DNA from: Haloarcula sp. CBA1129
Lineage (GTDB): Archaea; Halobacteriota; Halobacteria; Halobacteriales; Haloarculaceae
Assembly: GCF_008729015.1 (NCBI RefSeq)
Contig: NZ_RKSM01000001.1
Location: forward strand, 1,612,001 to 1,676,000
DNA length: 64,000 bases
Reading direction: 5' to 3'
The translations under genes and the position numbers were made by a program. The notes under the pieces are model-generated. The model did not search any database. It was not told where the DNA came from and saw nothing but the letters and a program-made list of their open reading frames with translations. Every line of letters begins with the position of its first letter. Within the stretch, counting starts at the first letter, position 1. Shown here one piece after another: positions 54,022 through 63,006 of the stretch.

Positions 54022-55665
54022 TTAGTTTGCCTCCTGTTGATATTTGTTGCGCACGAGAATCGCGACGGAGTTCATCGTCAGCATGACGATAAGCAGCGTC
54101 ACGACGCCGGCTGCGACGACGCCGTACCGGAACTCGTCGCTCGGTTCGAATGCCCAAGCAAAGATCTGCATCGGCATCGCCGTGAGCTTGCCGAACAGCC
54201 CACTCGGTGGGGAAAACTTCGTCGTCGCCGCACCGATCATGATAAGCGGTGCGGTCTCGCCGATAGCTCGCCCGAGCGCGAGAATCGTCCCGGTCAGAAT
54301 GCCCGGCAGCGAGCGCGGGAGGACGACGTTCCGGATCGTCTGCCACCGGGTCGCGCCCATCCCGTAGGACGCCTGCCGCAGCGAGTCCGGCACGGACCTG
54401 ATCGCCTCCTGTGCGGAGATGATGACAATCGGGAGGATGAGCAGAGAGAGCGTCATCGCGGCAGTAAGCACCGTCCCGACACCGAACCCGGCGTAGGTGA
54501 ACGGACCGATCTGAGACTCGATGTTCACGAAGATGCCTAGGCCCAGCAGACCGTACACCACCGACGGAACGCCGGCGAGGTTCGAGATATTCACCTTGAT
54601 GACCCGCGTGACGCTCGCAATCGGGCCGGTCCCCGGCGCGTACTCTTCGAGGTAGATGGCCGCGCCGACGCCGAAGACGAACGTGAACACGCTCACCAGC
54701 ACGATGAGGAATATCGAGCCGATAATAGCGGGGTACAGTCCAGCTTCCGCCGCGGTCTGGGACGGGCCGCTGGTGACGTACTGCCAGTCGAGCCACGGCG
54801 TCGGCGTCGTCGCGCCGATAGCGGCGACGACGGCTTCGCCCGCGAGGACCCCGAGACCGAGAATAGCGGGGAACGCGAACGCAGGCCACCGGTCACGGGT
54901 CCGGACCGTGTTTGCGACCGTGAACCCGACTGGGAGGCCAAACAGCACGAGACCGATAAGCCAGACCGACCGTGAAATGGCCGGGACGGTGTCGACGAGC
55001 GGGACCGCGACGATTGCCAGAACTGGCAGGCCGACGCCGATGCCCAGACTCCGTCGCCGGGAGAACTCAAGCCGTTCCGCCGACAGATACGCGGCGACGG
55101 CGGCCGCGGGGACGACGAGCGAGAGGAAGTAGACTCCGGGCGAACCCAGCAGGGCACCGATTGTGGTCAACACGCTCAGCCCCAGCGTCCCGACGACCGG
55201 GCCAATGAGCAATATCCCAAGCATCGCCAAGCCGACCCAAGTCGCCTCGCGGTTGTACTGGCCGTACACGTACAGACCGACAATCGGCCCAACAACGGTG
55301 AGGAAGTACGCAAACCACACTGGCGGACTGGCGATGATCGAGAGGATAATGACGCCCGCACCGGTCAGCAGGACGCCGGCCAGCGTCATACTGAACAGTT
55401 CGAACGCCCCCGCGATGACCTCTGGGCGGGTCCGAGCGTAGACGAAGAACGCGAGCAACGGCACGAGGAGTGTCCCCGTGTACGCGAGATACCACCGGGT
55501 ACCAGCGGTCTCCAGCCCGAGCGCGTCCCAGAACACGTACGCGAGCAACACGCCGAGCGCCAGTATGCCGATAATCGAGGCGACAAACGAGATGTACTTG
55601 AAAACGATGCCCTTGATTCGGCTGACTTCGCCGAAATCAGTTTCTGTCGGTGATGTCGTGGCCAT
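54022..55665 (-). CDS. pstA: Phosphate ABC transporter permease PstA, with membrane N-terminal extension
   Basis: A 547-residue permease. The C-terminal half (about 300-545) is a normal Pst[33 protein letters not shown], and the EAA loop [20 protein letters not shown] with [14 protein letters not shown]. The first 290 residues add about eight hydrophobic helices that ordinary PstA (about 300 residues) lacks. Their role is unknown. It abuts pstC and pstB without gaps. Confidence 0.92.
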   Translation of the reverse strand: MATTSPTETDFGEVSRIKGIVFKYISFVASIIGILALGVLLAYVFWDALGLETAGTRWYLAYTGTLLVPLLAFFVYARTRPEVIAGAFELFSMTLAGVLLTGAGVIILSIIASPPVWFAYFLTVVGPIVGLYVYGQYNREATWVGLAMLGILLIGPVVGTLGLSVLTTIGALLGSPGVYFLSLVVPAAAVAAYLSAERLEFSRRRSLGIGVGLPVLAIVAVPLVDTVPAISRSVWLIGLVLFGLPVGFTVANTVRTRDRWPAFAFPAILGLGVLAGEAVVAAIGATTPTPWLDWQYVTSGPSQTAAEAGLYPAIIGSIFLIVLVSVFTFVFGVGAAIYLEEYAPGTGPIASVTRVIKVNISNLAGVPSVVYGLLGLGIFVNIESQIGPFTYAGFGVGTVLTAAMTLSLLILPIVIISAQEAIRSVPDSLRQASYGMGATRWQTIRNVVLPRSLPGILTGTILALGRAIGETAPLIMIGAATTKFSPPSGLFGKLTAMPMQIFAWAFEPSDEFRYGVVAAGVVTLLIVMLTMNSVAILVRNKYQQEAN

Positions 55666-56676
55666 TTACTCGTAGACCTCCCGATAGCGACTCGCCACGA
55701 GGTCGCTGACGACGTTCATCGCCAGCGTGATGACGAACAGCGTGAGTCCGATAGCAAAGAGCGACTGGTAGGCGGTCGACCCGCCGGAGATGTCCCCCTG
55801 AGCGATGTTGACCATCGCGACGGTCATCGTCGCGGAACTCTCGGTAAACAGTCCGATCACGTCCGCTGGGGCCACATACGGGATACCGAAGGCCTGCTGG
55901 ACCGGCGGAATGTCCGGCGGCTGGGACCCTGCGGCCAGCACGACGGCCATTGTCTCACCGATAGCCCGCGAGATAGCGAGGATGAACGACGACGCGATGC
56001 CAGAGACCGCCGCTGGAACGACGATGGTCAGTGAGACGTTGAACTTCGTCGCTCCGAGGCCGTAGCCGGCTTGGCGAAGCGAGTCCGGAACAGAACTCAT
56101 CGCGTCCTCGCTGATAGAGGAGACCATCGGGATAATCATGATCCCGACGACGATAGACGCCGAAAGCCCGTTGAACAGGCCCAGTGTCCCGAATTCAGTC
56201 CCCAGTAGGCCGTTGAGTCCGGTAATCACAGTGTTCAACGCGGGCGTGACATAGACGATAGCGAAGTAGCCATACACCACAGTAGGGACGCCGGCAAGCA
56301 CTTCGAGCATCGGTTTCAGTATCGACCGCGTTCGGTCGCTCGCGTACTCACTGAGGTATATTGCAGTCAGGACGCCGGTCGGGAGCGCGAGTACGCCCGC
56401 ACCGATAGTAATGAGAACCGTTCCGAGAATGAGGGGCAACACGCCGAACGAAACCGGTTCGAGGTTCGGGCTGAAAGTCGTTCCAGTCAGGAACTCGAGC
56501 ACTGGAACCTCGGCGAAAAACGCCGCGGCGTCCAAGACGAGCACCCCGATGATACTCACCGTCGTCAGCACCGACAGGACAGCACAGCCCGCCAGCGCGT
56601 ATTTATATGCCGACTCACGGACCGACCTGAATCCTCGATTTCCCGTTAAGTCCGGTGCCTGTCCTTCGTTGCTCAT
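55666..56676 (-). CDS. pstC: Phosphate ABC transporter permease PstC
   Basis: A 336-residue membrane permease with six helices. VLPLILGTVLITIGAGVLALP and the EAA loop LRQAGYGLGATKFNVSLTIV, followed by RAIGETMAVVLAAG, identify PstC. It pairs with PstA to form the channel. The gene starts 82 bases after the pstS stop codon; the stop codon touches the pstA start. Confidence 0.94.
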   Translation of the reverse strand: MSNEGQAPDLTGNRGFRSVRESAYKYALAGCAVLSVLTTVSIIGVLVLDAAAFFAEVPVLEFLTGTTFSPNLEPVSFGVLPLILGTVLITIGAGVLALPTGVLTAIYLSEYASDRTRSILKPMLEVLAGVPTVVYGYFAIVYVTPALNTVITGLNGLLGTEFGTLGLFNGLSASIVVGIMIIPMVSSISEDAMSSVPDSLRQAGYGLGATKFNVSLTIVVPAAVSGIASSFILAISRAIGETMAVVLAAGSQPPDIPPVQQAFGIPYVAPADVIGLFTESSATMTVAMVNIAQGDISGGSTAYQSLFAIGLTLFVITLAMNVVSDLVASRYREVYE

Positions 56677-56758
56677 CGGTGTTGTTCACTCATTCTGTAT
56701 AGTCGGGAAAGCGTACTTCGGTTGTCTCTGTAGCCCTCTACCTCTGTCTGTCGGCCCG

Positions 56759-57778
56759 CTACTGGACCTCGTCGATGACGCTGTTGAGAGCGTCGAGCTC
56801 CGACTGCATCGCCTCCTCCGTTCGTGGGACGTAACCGATTTCCTCGGAGACGAGTTCGGTGTTGGCGCTCTGCTCGATAAAGTACCGAGCGAACTCGGCG
56901 ACGTGCTCCTCGGCGAGTGCGCTCTTTTGGGGATACGTGAACAGCGGGCGCGAAAGCGGCCGGTAGTCGCCGGCCTTGGCCGTCTCCAGCGAGGGTTCGA
57001 CGCAGCCGTCGCCGTTGTCGATGCTGAGTGCCTTGACCGCGTCCGTGTTGCTCTGGTAGTAGGCGAAGCCGAAGTAGCCGATAGCGTACTGGTCCTGCTG
57101 GACGCCCTGCAGGATGAGGTTGTCCTGTTCAGTGGCTTCGTAGTTGCTGGTGTGATTTGCTTCCTCGCCGAGAATCGCCTCGTTGAAGTAATCGAACGTC
57201 CCGGACGTGTCGGCGGCACCGAACCGGTTGATCTGCTCGTCAGGCCAGTCGGCGTTCACGTCGGCCCAAGTAGATGCGCCGTCGGCTTCCCAGATCTGTC
57301 TGAGTTGGTCGGGGGTCACGCAGTCGACCCAATCGTTCTCGGGGTTGACGATGACGGTCACTGCGTCCGTCGCGACCTGAATCTCGTGGTACTCGATATC
57401 GTTGTCGGCACAGAGTTGCTCCTCTTCGCTGGAAATCGGTCGAGAAGCATTGTTGAAATCGGAGTTTCCGACACAGAAGTGGTTGCTGAAACCGCCACCG
57501 GACCCGGTCGAGGAGAGGCTGATGTTGACCTGACCGTGTTGCTTCTGGAACTCGTTTGCGACAGCCGTCGCAAGGGGGAACACCGTACTGCTCCCCGTAA
57601 TCGTGATATCACCGGACAGCTGGCTGCCACCACTGCCATCGGTGCTGCCACCGTTGTCGGCACCCCCGTCACTACCCCCCGATGACTGTTCGGTACAGCC
57701 AGCCAGCGCCAGTGCCCCAATCGCACCGGAACTTGTCAGGAAACGACGGCGTGAGAGACCGCTCGGTGAATCTGTCAT
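56759..57778 (-). CDS. pstS: Phosphate-binding lipoprotein PstS (Tat-exported)
   Basis: A 339-residue substrate-binding protein. SRRRFLTSSGAIGALALAGC is a Tat signal with the twin arginines and a lipobox whose Cys would be lipid-anchored, then a Gly/Ser linker and the binding domain (ITITGSSTVFPLATAVANEF with the phosphate-binding Ser-Ser-Thr). It captures phosphate at the cell surface. The ATG at 57778 is preferred over a TTG one codon upstream. It is first in the operon, next to a regulatory region of palindromes. Confidence 0.94.
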   Translation of the reverse strand: MTDSPSGLSRRRFLTSSGAIGALALAGCTEQSSGGSDGGADNGGSTDGSGGSQLSGDITITGSSTVFPLATAVANEFQKQHGQVNISLSSTGSGGGFSNHFCVGNSDFNNASRPISSEEEQLCADNDIEYHEIQVATDAVTVIVNPENDWVDCVTPDQLRQIWEADGASTWADVNADWPDEQINRFGAADTSGTFDYFNEAILGEEANHTSNYEATEQDNLILQGVQQDQYAIGYFGFAYYQSNTDAVKALSIDNGDGCVEPSLETAKAGDYRPLSRPLFTYPQKSALAEEHVAEFARYFIEQSANTELVSEEIGYVPRTEEAMQSELDALNSVIDEVQ

Positions 57779-58084
57779 CAACTGTTGGAAGATGAAGAGC
57801 GGATAAGTACCCTACTATTAGCCCTATATCCGGATATAAATACTATATACTCCTATATATTGTTGTGAGTCGCTACCAGGTTACCGATAAACCGACGCAA
57901 TAGGTGGCAGAAAGCGATGAAACGCTGATTGAGGGCTGAAATGCCGGAACAATAGTGATGAATAGTCACATTTGTTAATCAGTTATGGCGTTGAGAAGTG
58001 TCATAACAGCACAGGTCAGATATCTGGTCAGTAATATATAGCCACAACATATTTTATAAATCTACAGCGCGTATTCGTAGTACT
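57779..58084. promoter_or_regulatory. Divergent pst / phoU regulatory region
   Basis: An AT-rich 306-base region. For pst, minus-strand ACTTATC (57802-57808) is 27 bases before the start, and the perfect palindrome TATATCCGGATATA (57825-57838) lies at the activator position behind it. CTATAT recurs at 57824, 57843 and 57853. For phoU, ATTTTATAAA (58051-58060) is about 30 bases before its ATG, with palindrome CAGATATCTG at 58017-58026. Phosphate-responsive control is expected for such a locus, but which motif is the phosphate box is not settled by sequence. Confidence 0.6.
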
Positions 58085-59083
58085 ATGGAGACGCGCAAAG
58101 TACAGTTGACCGGCGGGTCCACGTACACTGTCTCGTTACCGAAGGAGTGGGCGACGGAGAACAACGTCGAGAGCGGCAGTATCGTCGAGTTTTACGCCGA
58201 AGACGACCTGTTACTGGTCTCGCCACAGCACGGCGACGACCACGTCGAGGGAACGCTGGACGTGACCGGCCTCGAAAACAGGCACGAGCTCACGCGAGCA
58301 GTGATGACAATGTACGTCAGTGGCTTCGACATCATCCGTCTGGAGGCCGCTCGGATCACGGCCGAGCAGCGACGTATCATCCGCGATGCGACACAGGGGC
58401 TGGTCGGTCTGGAGATGATCGAAGAAACAGCTGACCGGGTCGTTCTGCAGGACCTGCTCGACTCCTCGGAACTATCGGTCCTCAACGCTATTACCCGTAT
58501 GCGACTGGTCTCGTTGACGATGCTCTCCGATGCTGTCGAGGCGCTCATCGAGGACGACAACGACCTTGCAGAAGACGTGATGCAACGCGACGACGATGTG
58601 GACCGCCTCTGGTACATGGTTTCACGCGTGTTCCGCACCGTCCTTCGCAATCCGACGGCTGCCAACGAGATCGGCTTCCCGCGTGAGACAGTGTTCGACT
58701 ACCAGTCAAGCGCCCGCCAGCTCGAGCGCATTGCCGACCACGCGACCAAGATAGCCAGCCTCTCACAGGAGATCGGTGAAATAACCGGTGAAACTGCCGA
58801 CCTCCTCGACCAACTGGAAACCGAGGCTATTGCCGTCCCCGAAACCGCGATGGATGCGCTGTTAGCTGACGACAGTGACGAGGCTGTCGAACTAGCAAAC
58901 GAGGCCCGTTCCCGGATCCCTGAGGTCGACGAAACGGCCCGTGAAGTCGACGGGAAGGTCAGGGAGCTGGATCCACAGAGCGCACAGTTGCTTGGCCGCG
59001 TCGTCGACTCACTGTCACGGACCGCCGACTACGGCGGCAATATCGCTGAAAGCGCACTCCAGAAGGCTGCCCCGCGGCCATAG
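58085..59083 (+). CDS. phoU: PhoU-domain regulator with N-terminal AbrB/SpoVT domain
   Basis: A 332-residue protein. Residues 1-48 form an AbrB/SpoVT swapped-hairpin DNA-binding domain (TRKVQLTGGSTYTVSLPKEW). The rest is a PhoU-like helical repeat (about 85-330) with acidic metal-binding patches (RQLERIADHATKIASL, SRTADYGGNIAESA). PhoU represses phosphate uptake in bacteria; the archaeal AbrB-PhoU fusion can bind DNA directly. It is divergent from pstS and shares its control region, so direct feedback on pst is likely. Confidence 0.9.
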   Translation: METRKVQLTGGSTYTVSLPKEWATENNVESGSIVEFYAEDDLLLVSPQHGDDHVEGTLDVTGLENRHELTRAVMTMYVSGFDIIRLEAARITAEQRRIIRDATQGLVGLEMIEETADRVVLQDLLDSSELSVLNAITRMRLVSLTMLSDAVEALIEDDNDLAEDVMQRDDDVDRLWYMVSRVFRTVLRNPTAANEIGFPRETVFDYQSSARQLERIADHATKIASLSQEIGEITGETADLLDQLETEAIAVPETAMDALLADDSDEAVELANEARSRIPEVDETAREVDGKVRELDPQSAQLLGRVVDSLSRTADYGGNIAESALQKAAPRP

Positions 59084-59128
59084 CTGCCGCTCCGTGTCCG
59101 TGGACAGCTGAAAAAGCTGCGTGCCGGA

Positions 59129-59500
59129 TTACTCGACCAGCACGGCGTTGACCTGACCGTGCTGTCCGGGGCGGGAGGTCACGCGGGCCTGTCCCTCGGT
59201 GGTTTCGAGGATTGCGCCTTTCGTGATGATGTTCCGCCGGGCGTAGTTCGGGTTCGATGGGTTCTCAACGACGTTCTCGATAGTTGCTTCGATGGTCTCC
59301 GCACCGTCGGCGATGCTCGCGACATCTGTCTTGACTGCACGGACCTTCTGGGTGTTGCCGCGGGAGTCGACAGTCTTCAGTCGCTGCTCGCCGACCTGCG
59401 TCTCGACGGTGTCCTTCCCGAGCTCGTGTTTCTTCTTCTTGTGGTTCGGTCGTCGGCGTCCGCCGGTCCGCTTGCGAGGGGAGCGTCCCTGGTCTTTCAT
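59129..59500 (-). CDS. rps8e: 30S ribosomal protein S8e
   Basis: A 123-residue protein of the archaeal/eukaryotic small subunit. The basic N-terminus KDQGRSPRKRTGGRRRPNHK, then KKKKHELGKDTVETQVG and NPNYARRNIITKGAILET, are diagnostic. It binds 16S rRNA. It stands alone here, convergent with phoU. Confidence 0.95.
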   Translation of the reverse strand: MKDQGRSPRKRTGGRRRPNHKKKKHELGKDTVETQVGEQRLKTVDSRGNTQKVRAVKTDVASIADGAETIEATIENVVENPSNPNYARRNIITKGAILETTEGQARVTSRPGQHGQVNAVLVE

Positions 59501-59590
59501 ACGGGAAGGAAGACCCAGCGACTACTTGAACCGTTCGATGCTGACTCGTTATCGCAATCGTTACCCCCGCGCCGGCCGGTTGCTCTGACG

Positions 59591-60031
59591 ATGAGTCTGA
59601 AGACGGCCGTCGCCGCGCCGTTCCGCCAGCGTGGCACCGACCGGATGGCGGAAAGCGAGTTCGTCGTCGCGCTCTCGCTAGATCGGAACTGGTTCTCGCC
59701 CGATCAGGCCAAGACGCTGGTCGACGTGGCCGCGAGCGAGGGACTGGTCGAGCGAGACGATGACGACCTCGTTGTCGCTTTCGACGCGACACACACTGCG
59801 ATTCCGGACGGGTTCATGCCGGGCGAGGAAATCCTGCAGTCTCGCTCGACGTTCGAGCGGGTGCTCGATGCAGTCGTCGAGGCCGGCATCGAGAAACAGA
59901 CTGCTGTCGCTGGCATCAACACGCTCCAGTCCGACATCGGTGTCACGCTGGAGGCCGCAGCCGTGGTGTACGCGCGCAGTGAAGGTGTCGACGTCGAAGC
60001 TATCGCTGCGGACGTTCGGGAGGAGCTCTAA
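59591..60031 (+). CDS. Haloarchaeal DUF2240 protein
   Basis: A 146-residue soluble acidic protein. It has a helical N-terminal part (SLKTAVAAPFRQRGTDRMAES) and a winged-helix-like middle (VVALSLDRNWFSPDQAKTLV). From memory it belongs to DUF2240, whose function is unknown. The stop overlaps the next start by one base, and rps8e is divergent. Confidence 0.7.
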   Translation: MSLKTAVAAPFRQRGTDRMAESEFVVALSLDRNWFSPDQAKTLVDVAASEGLVERDDDDLVVAFDATHTAIPDGFMPGEEILQSRSTFERVLDAVVEAGIEKQTAVAGINTLQSDIGVTLEAAAVVYARSEGVDVEAIAADVREEL

Positions 60032-60375
60032 TGGTCAAAGACAGGATTGCTGACGGCCGACGGATCGGACAGTTACTCGCCTCGGAACTGACTGGCCTCC
60101 AGCGCGGGCCGCTCTCAGACGTTGCTGTCGTCGATGCGGACAGAGACGTGGACCCGACGCCCGAGGGGGCTTTCGCCTACCGCGTGACTGCTGACGACAC
60201 CGACGTAGCAGTCGTCGAAGTAACGCCGACGACGGCTCAGTTGGTCCTAGAGCAGGAGCCCGGAACCGTGCCGGAGCGTGATGATCTCACTGTCGAGGGG
60301 ACAACCATCGTTGTTCACAGCGGCGCGGCGGTGAAAGCCGCAGTCGACGGACTGGAGCGAGCCCTCTCGGGGTAG
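60031..60375 (+). CDS. Small acidic protein of unknown function
   Basis: A 114-residue soluble protein with a beta-rich middle (FAYRVTADDTDVAVVEVTPT) and a C-terminal helix. It is translationally coupled to the DUF2240 gene (TAATG). No family is recognised. The pairing with DUF2240 is likely conserved among haloarchaea, which would need a genome comparison. Confidence 0.6.
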   Translation: MVKDRIADGRRIGQLLASELTGLQRGPLSDVAVVDADRDVDPTPEGAFAYRVTADDTDVAVVEVTPTTAQLVLEQEPGTVPERDDLTVEGTTIVVHSGAAVKAAVDGLERALSG

Positions 60376-60388
60376 ACGGTTTTTCCGG
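60376..60388 (+). terminator. T-rich stop site
   Basis: A run of five T (60380-60384) follows the stop codon of the preceding gene after four bases, a probable archaeal termination site. Confidence 0.4.
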
Positions 60389-60426
60389 GGACAGAAACGA
60401 TTGGACAGCGGCTAAAATACCTGCAA

Positions 60427-60909
60427 TCAGTGGCGACTCGGCTCAGCAATAGCCGCAGACATCCACGCGACGAAGCCGGTGAGGATGAGCACGGAACCGA
60501 TTATCGCCGTCGCGGCAGCGATAGCAAGCACCAGCGTCGGGAGGCCAAGCGGCGTTCCGACAGCGATGACAATCGGCGTCACGGTGATACAGAGCGAGCC
60601 AAGCGCGACGGCCCGACGCTGTGTCGTCGTCAGTTCGATACCGAGGTGGAACAGCGACCCGGGCTCCGGGTCGGGAGCGGCGAGGCCGAGACACAGCAGC
60701 GGGACGCCGATGAACACGAGCGTTGCGGCGACAGCGTACGACCAGAACAGCCACTGCCCGGACGTGGGCGCGAGCGATAGCAGCGCACCGACGGCCACGA
60801 GCACGACACCACCAACGAGTCCAAATTGCCGCAGCCGTGGGTCGTCCAGAGCTTCGCTCAGGTCTGGGAGCGTCTCGGCCACATGGCCGACATCCATGAA
60901 ACGGTCCAT
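60427..60909 (-). CDS. Four-helix membrane protein, unknown
   Basis: A 160-residue protein with four hydrophobic helices (about 30-50, 57-78, 104-118, 123-150) and an acidic amphipathic N-terminal segment (VGHVAETLPDLSEALDDPRL). No catalytic motif or family was recognised. The start is taken at MDRFMDVGH (60909) because an upstream extension would begin with an unusual FDIFSPWLF segment. It is divergent from pyrF. Confidence 0.6.
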   Translation of the reverse strand: MDRFMDVGHVAETLPDLSEALDDPRLRQFGLVGGVVLVAVGALLSLAPTSGQWLFWSYAVAATLVFIGVPLLCLGLAAPDPEPGSLFHLGIELTTTQRRAVALGSLCITVTPIVIAVGTPLGLPTLVLAIAAATAIIGSVLILTGFVAWMSAAIAEPSRH

Positions 60910-61031
60910 AAACAGGATTCTGCCTGCGGTAGCAAATAGCCACGGGGAGAAAATATCAAATCTGATTCCACCCAAGCGGGGAGCGGTGCGAGAAGGAAAC
61001 GCTTGTATCGCTGCCAGCCGCCGCGATATCT

Positions 61032-61865
61032 ATGCACTTCTTCGACCGCCTCGCGGACCGCATCGCGACCGCCGACAGCGTGGTGTCGGTGGGCCTCGAC
61101 CCGGACCCTGACCGTCTCCCCGACAGCGTGCTGGACGCTGACCTGCCACGGTGGCAGTTCAACCGCCGCATCATCGACGCGACCCACGAACACGCCGCCT
61201 GCTACAAGCCCAACGCCGCCTTCTACGAGGACCACGACGGCTGGCGCGCACTGGAAGAAACCATCGCCTACGCCCACGGGAAAGACGTGCCAGTCCTGCT
61301 GGACGCCAAGCGGGGCGACATCGGCAACACCGCGCGGCAGTACGCCCAGATACTCGACGACGAGGAGGGACCCGCCGCCGACGCCATCACGGTCAATCCT
61401 TTCCTCGGCCGGGACTCGCTGGAGCCGTTCCTCCAGCGCGCGGACAAGGGGGTGTTCGTCCTCGGGCGCACCTCGAACCCCGGCGGCGAGGACCTCCAAG
61501 ACCTCGAACTGGCCTCCGGCGAGAAACTGTACGAGCGTGTGGTCCACCTTGCGGACCTCTGGAACGGGAACGGCAACGTCGGCCTTGTCGTCGGCGCGAC
61601 CAACCCTGACGAGCTCGAAGAAATCCGCGAACTGGTCCCGGACATCCCGTTCCTCGTCCCCGGTGTCGGCGCACAGGGCGGCGACGCCGAAGCGGCCGTC
61701 GAACACGGCCTCGCTGACGGCGTCGGCCTCGTCAACTCCTCGCGGGGCATTATCTTCGCCGGCGAAGACGCTGATACGCGGCGTGACGACACAGGTGATG
61801 CGTTCTTCAAGGCCGCCGGACAGTCCGCCAAACAACTCAAACAGCGTCTGAACCAGTTCCGATAG
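61032..61865 (+). CDS. pyrF: Orotidine 5'-phosphate decarboxylase (PyrF, type 2)
   Basis: A 277-residue TIM-barrel enzyme that decarboxylates OMP to UMP. The catalytic LLDAKRGDIGNTARQYA motif, with its Asp-Lys-Asp set, and the phosphate-binding region LVNSSRGIIFAG identify it. The longer type 2 form is usual in haloarchaea. It converges with the zinc-finger gene, with their stop codons adjacent. Confidence 0.95.
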   Translation: MHFFDRLADRIATADSVVSVGLDPDPDRLPDSVLDADLPRWQFNRRIIDATHEHAACYKPNAAFYEDHDGWRALEETIAYAHGKDVPVLLDAKRGDIGNTARQYAQILDDEEGPAADAITVNPFLGRDSLEPFLQRADKGVFVLGRTSNPGGEDLQDLELASGEKLYERVVHLADLWNGNGNVGLVVGATNPDELEEIRELVPDIPFLVPGVGAQGGDAEAAVEHGLADGVGLVNSSRGIIFAGEDADTRRDDTGDAFFKAAGQSAKQLKQRLNQFR

Positions 61866-62066
61866 CTAGAACCGATACGTGTCGACGCCGTCAGGCATGT
61901 TCTCCGACGGGACATGGTCGCTCGGCTGGCCGACCTCCGCACCGCACTCGACACACATCCCGGTGTCGTCGTCCCAGTGGCGGTCACAGACGAGCCGTCC
62001 ACATCTGTCACAGGAGTGGTCCACGTCAGGGCGCTCACAGAGTTCACACAGTCCGGCGACGCTCAT
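61866..62066 (-). CDS. Small zinc-finger protein (HVO_2901-like)
   Basis: A 66-residue protein with a CxxC at LCELCERP, CDRCGR, then VCDRHW and CVECG, giving a two-zinc cross-brace pattern of Cys and His. It resembles the HVO_2901 family of small haloarchaeal zinc fingers; that name is from memory. The start at 62066 (MSVAGLCELC) is preferred over a five-residue extension. Confidence 0.7.
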   Translation of the reverse strand: MSVAGLCELCERPDVDHSCDRCGRLVCDRHWDDDTGMCVECGAEVGQPSDHVPSENMPDGVDTYRF

Positions 62067-62200
62067 GCCAGTAGTTAGCACGCCGATGTGTTTGAATCTT
62101 TGGCGACACGATTTCGGCGTGTTTCGTCGACCGATGAACGGGTCACAGCTCGACCGAAACAGCCACGAAGTATTTCCCCGTGGACATTCCTCTCTCTAGT

Positions 62201-62386
62201 ATGTTACCACTCCTCCAACTCGGCTCACTCTCACCGCCAGCGATACTCGTCGGCTTGCTGGCTATCGCCGTGGTGCTGCTGGTCGGGCGACTCGTGATGA
62301 AGGTAGCGTGGCGGCTCGTCATCATCGCCATCATCGCGGTCGCCGTCCTTTGGATCCTCGGAGTCCTCGGCTTTCAGGTCATCTAA
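62201..62386 (+). CDS. Very small membrane protein
   Basis: A 61-residue protein that is almost entirely hydrophobic, with two helices (about 14-33 and 38-58) separated by a basic MKVAWR turn. Its stop codon overlaps by four bases with the trpG stop on the opposite strand. No family is recognised, but the composition is that of a real membrane peptide. Confidence 0.55.
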   Translation: MLPLLQLGSLSPPAILVGLLAIAVVLLVGRLVMKVAWRLVIIAIIAVAVLWILGVLGFQVI

Positions 62387-63006
62387 AGCCCGGAGAGGAA
62401 ATTCCGGATCACGTCGTGGCCGACCGCGGTCAGGACCGACTCCGGATGGAACTGGACGGCTTCGATGGGATACTCGCGGTGGCGGACGCCCATCACCAGT
62501 TCGGTGCCGTCCTCGGTCTCCGTGGTCGCGCTGACGACGAACTCGTCGGGGACGTCCTCGGCGACCAGCGAGTGATAGCGGCCGCCTTGGAACCCCTGTT
62601 CGAGACCCGCGAAGACGCCTTTCCCATCGTGGTTGATGGGGAACGCCTTTCCGTGAATGGGCTCCGGCGCTCGGCCGATGGTGCCGCCGTAGGCGTACAC
62701 CGCCGATTCGAGGCCGAGACAGACGCCGAGTGTCGGCACGTCGGGGCTGACCTCACGGAGCACGTCGAGCGTGACGCCGACGTCCCGTTCGTTCTTCGGG
62801 TGGCCCGGACCCGGGGAAAGGATGATAGCGTCGGGGTCGAACGCCGTGACGTCGTCGAGCGTCGCGGTGTTGCGGACGACTTCCGTTTCAGCGTGTTCGG
62901 ACACGTACTCGACGAGGTTGTACGTGAACGAATCGAAGTTGTCCACGAACAGCACCCGCAGGTCGTCCCTGACAGCGTCCTCGCCGGCCGGCTGTGCCGC
63001 GCTCAT
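62383..63006 (-). CDS. trpG: Anthranilate synthase glutamine amidotransferase (TrpG)
   Basis: A 207-residue class I glutaminase. VLFVDNFDSFTYNLVEY, the nucleophile Cys in LGVCLGLES (usually GVCLGHQ; here Leu-Glu follows), and the catalytic His-Pro-Glu of AVQFHPESVL are visible. It supplies ammonia to TrpE for anthranilate. The start overlaps the trpE stop by four bases (63003-63006), a coupled pair. Confidence 0.93.
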   Translation of the reverse strand: MSAAQPAGEDAVRDDLRVLFVDNFDSFTYNLVEYVSEHAETEVVRNTATLDDVTAFDPDAIILSPGPGHPKNERDVGVTLDVLREVSPDVPTLGVCLGLESAVYAYGGTIGRAPEPIHGKAFPINHDGKGVFAGLEQGFQGGRYHSLVAEDVPDEFVVSATTETEDGTELVMGVRHREYPIEAVQFHPESVLTAVGHDVIRNFLSGL

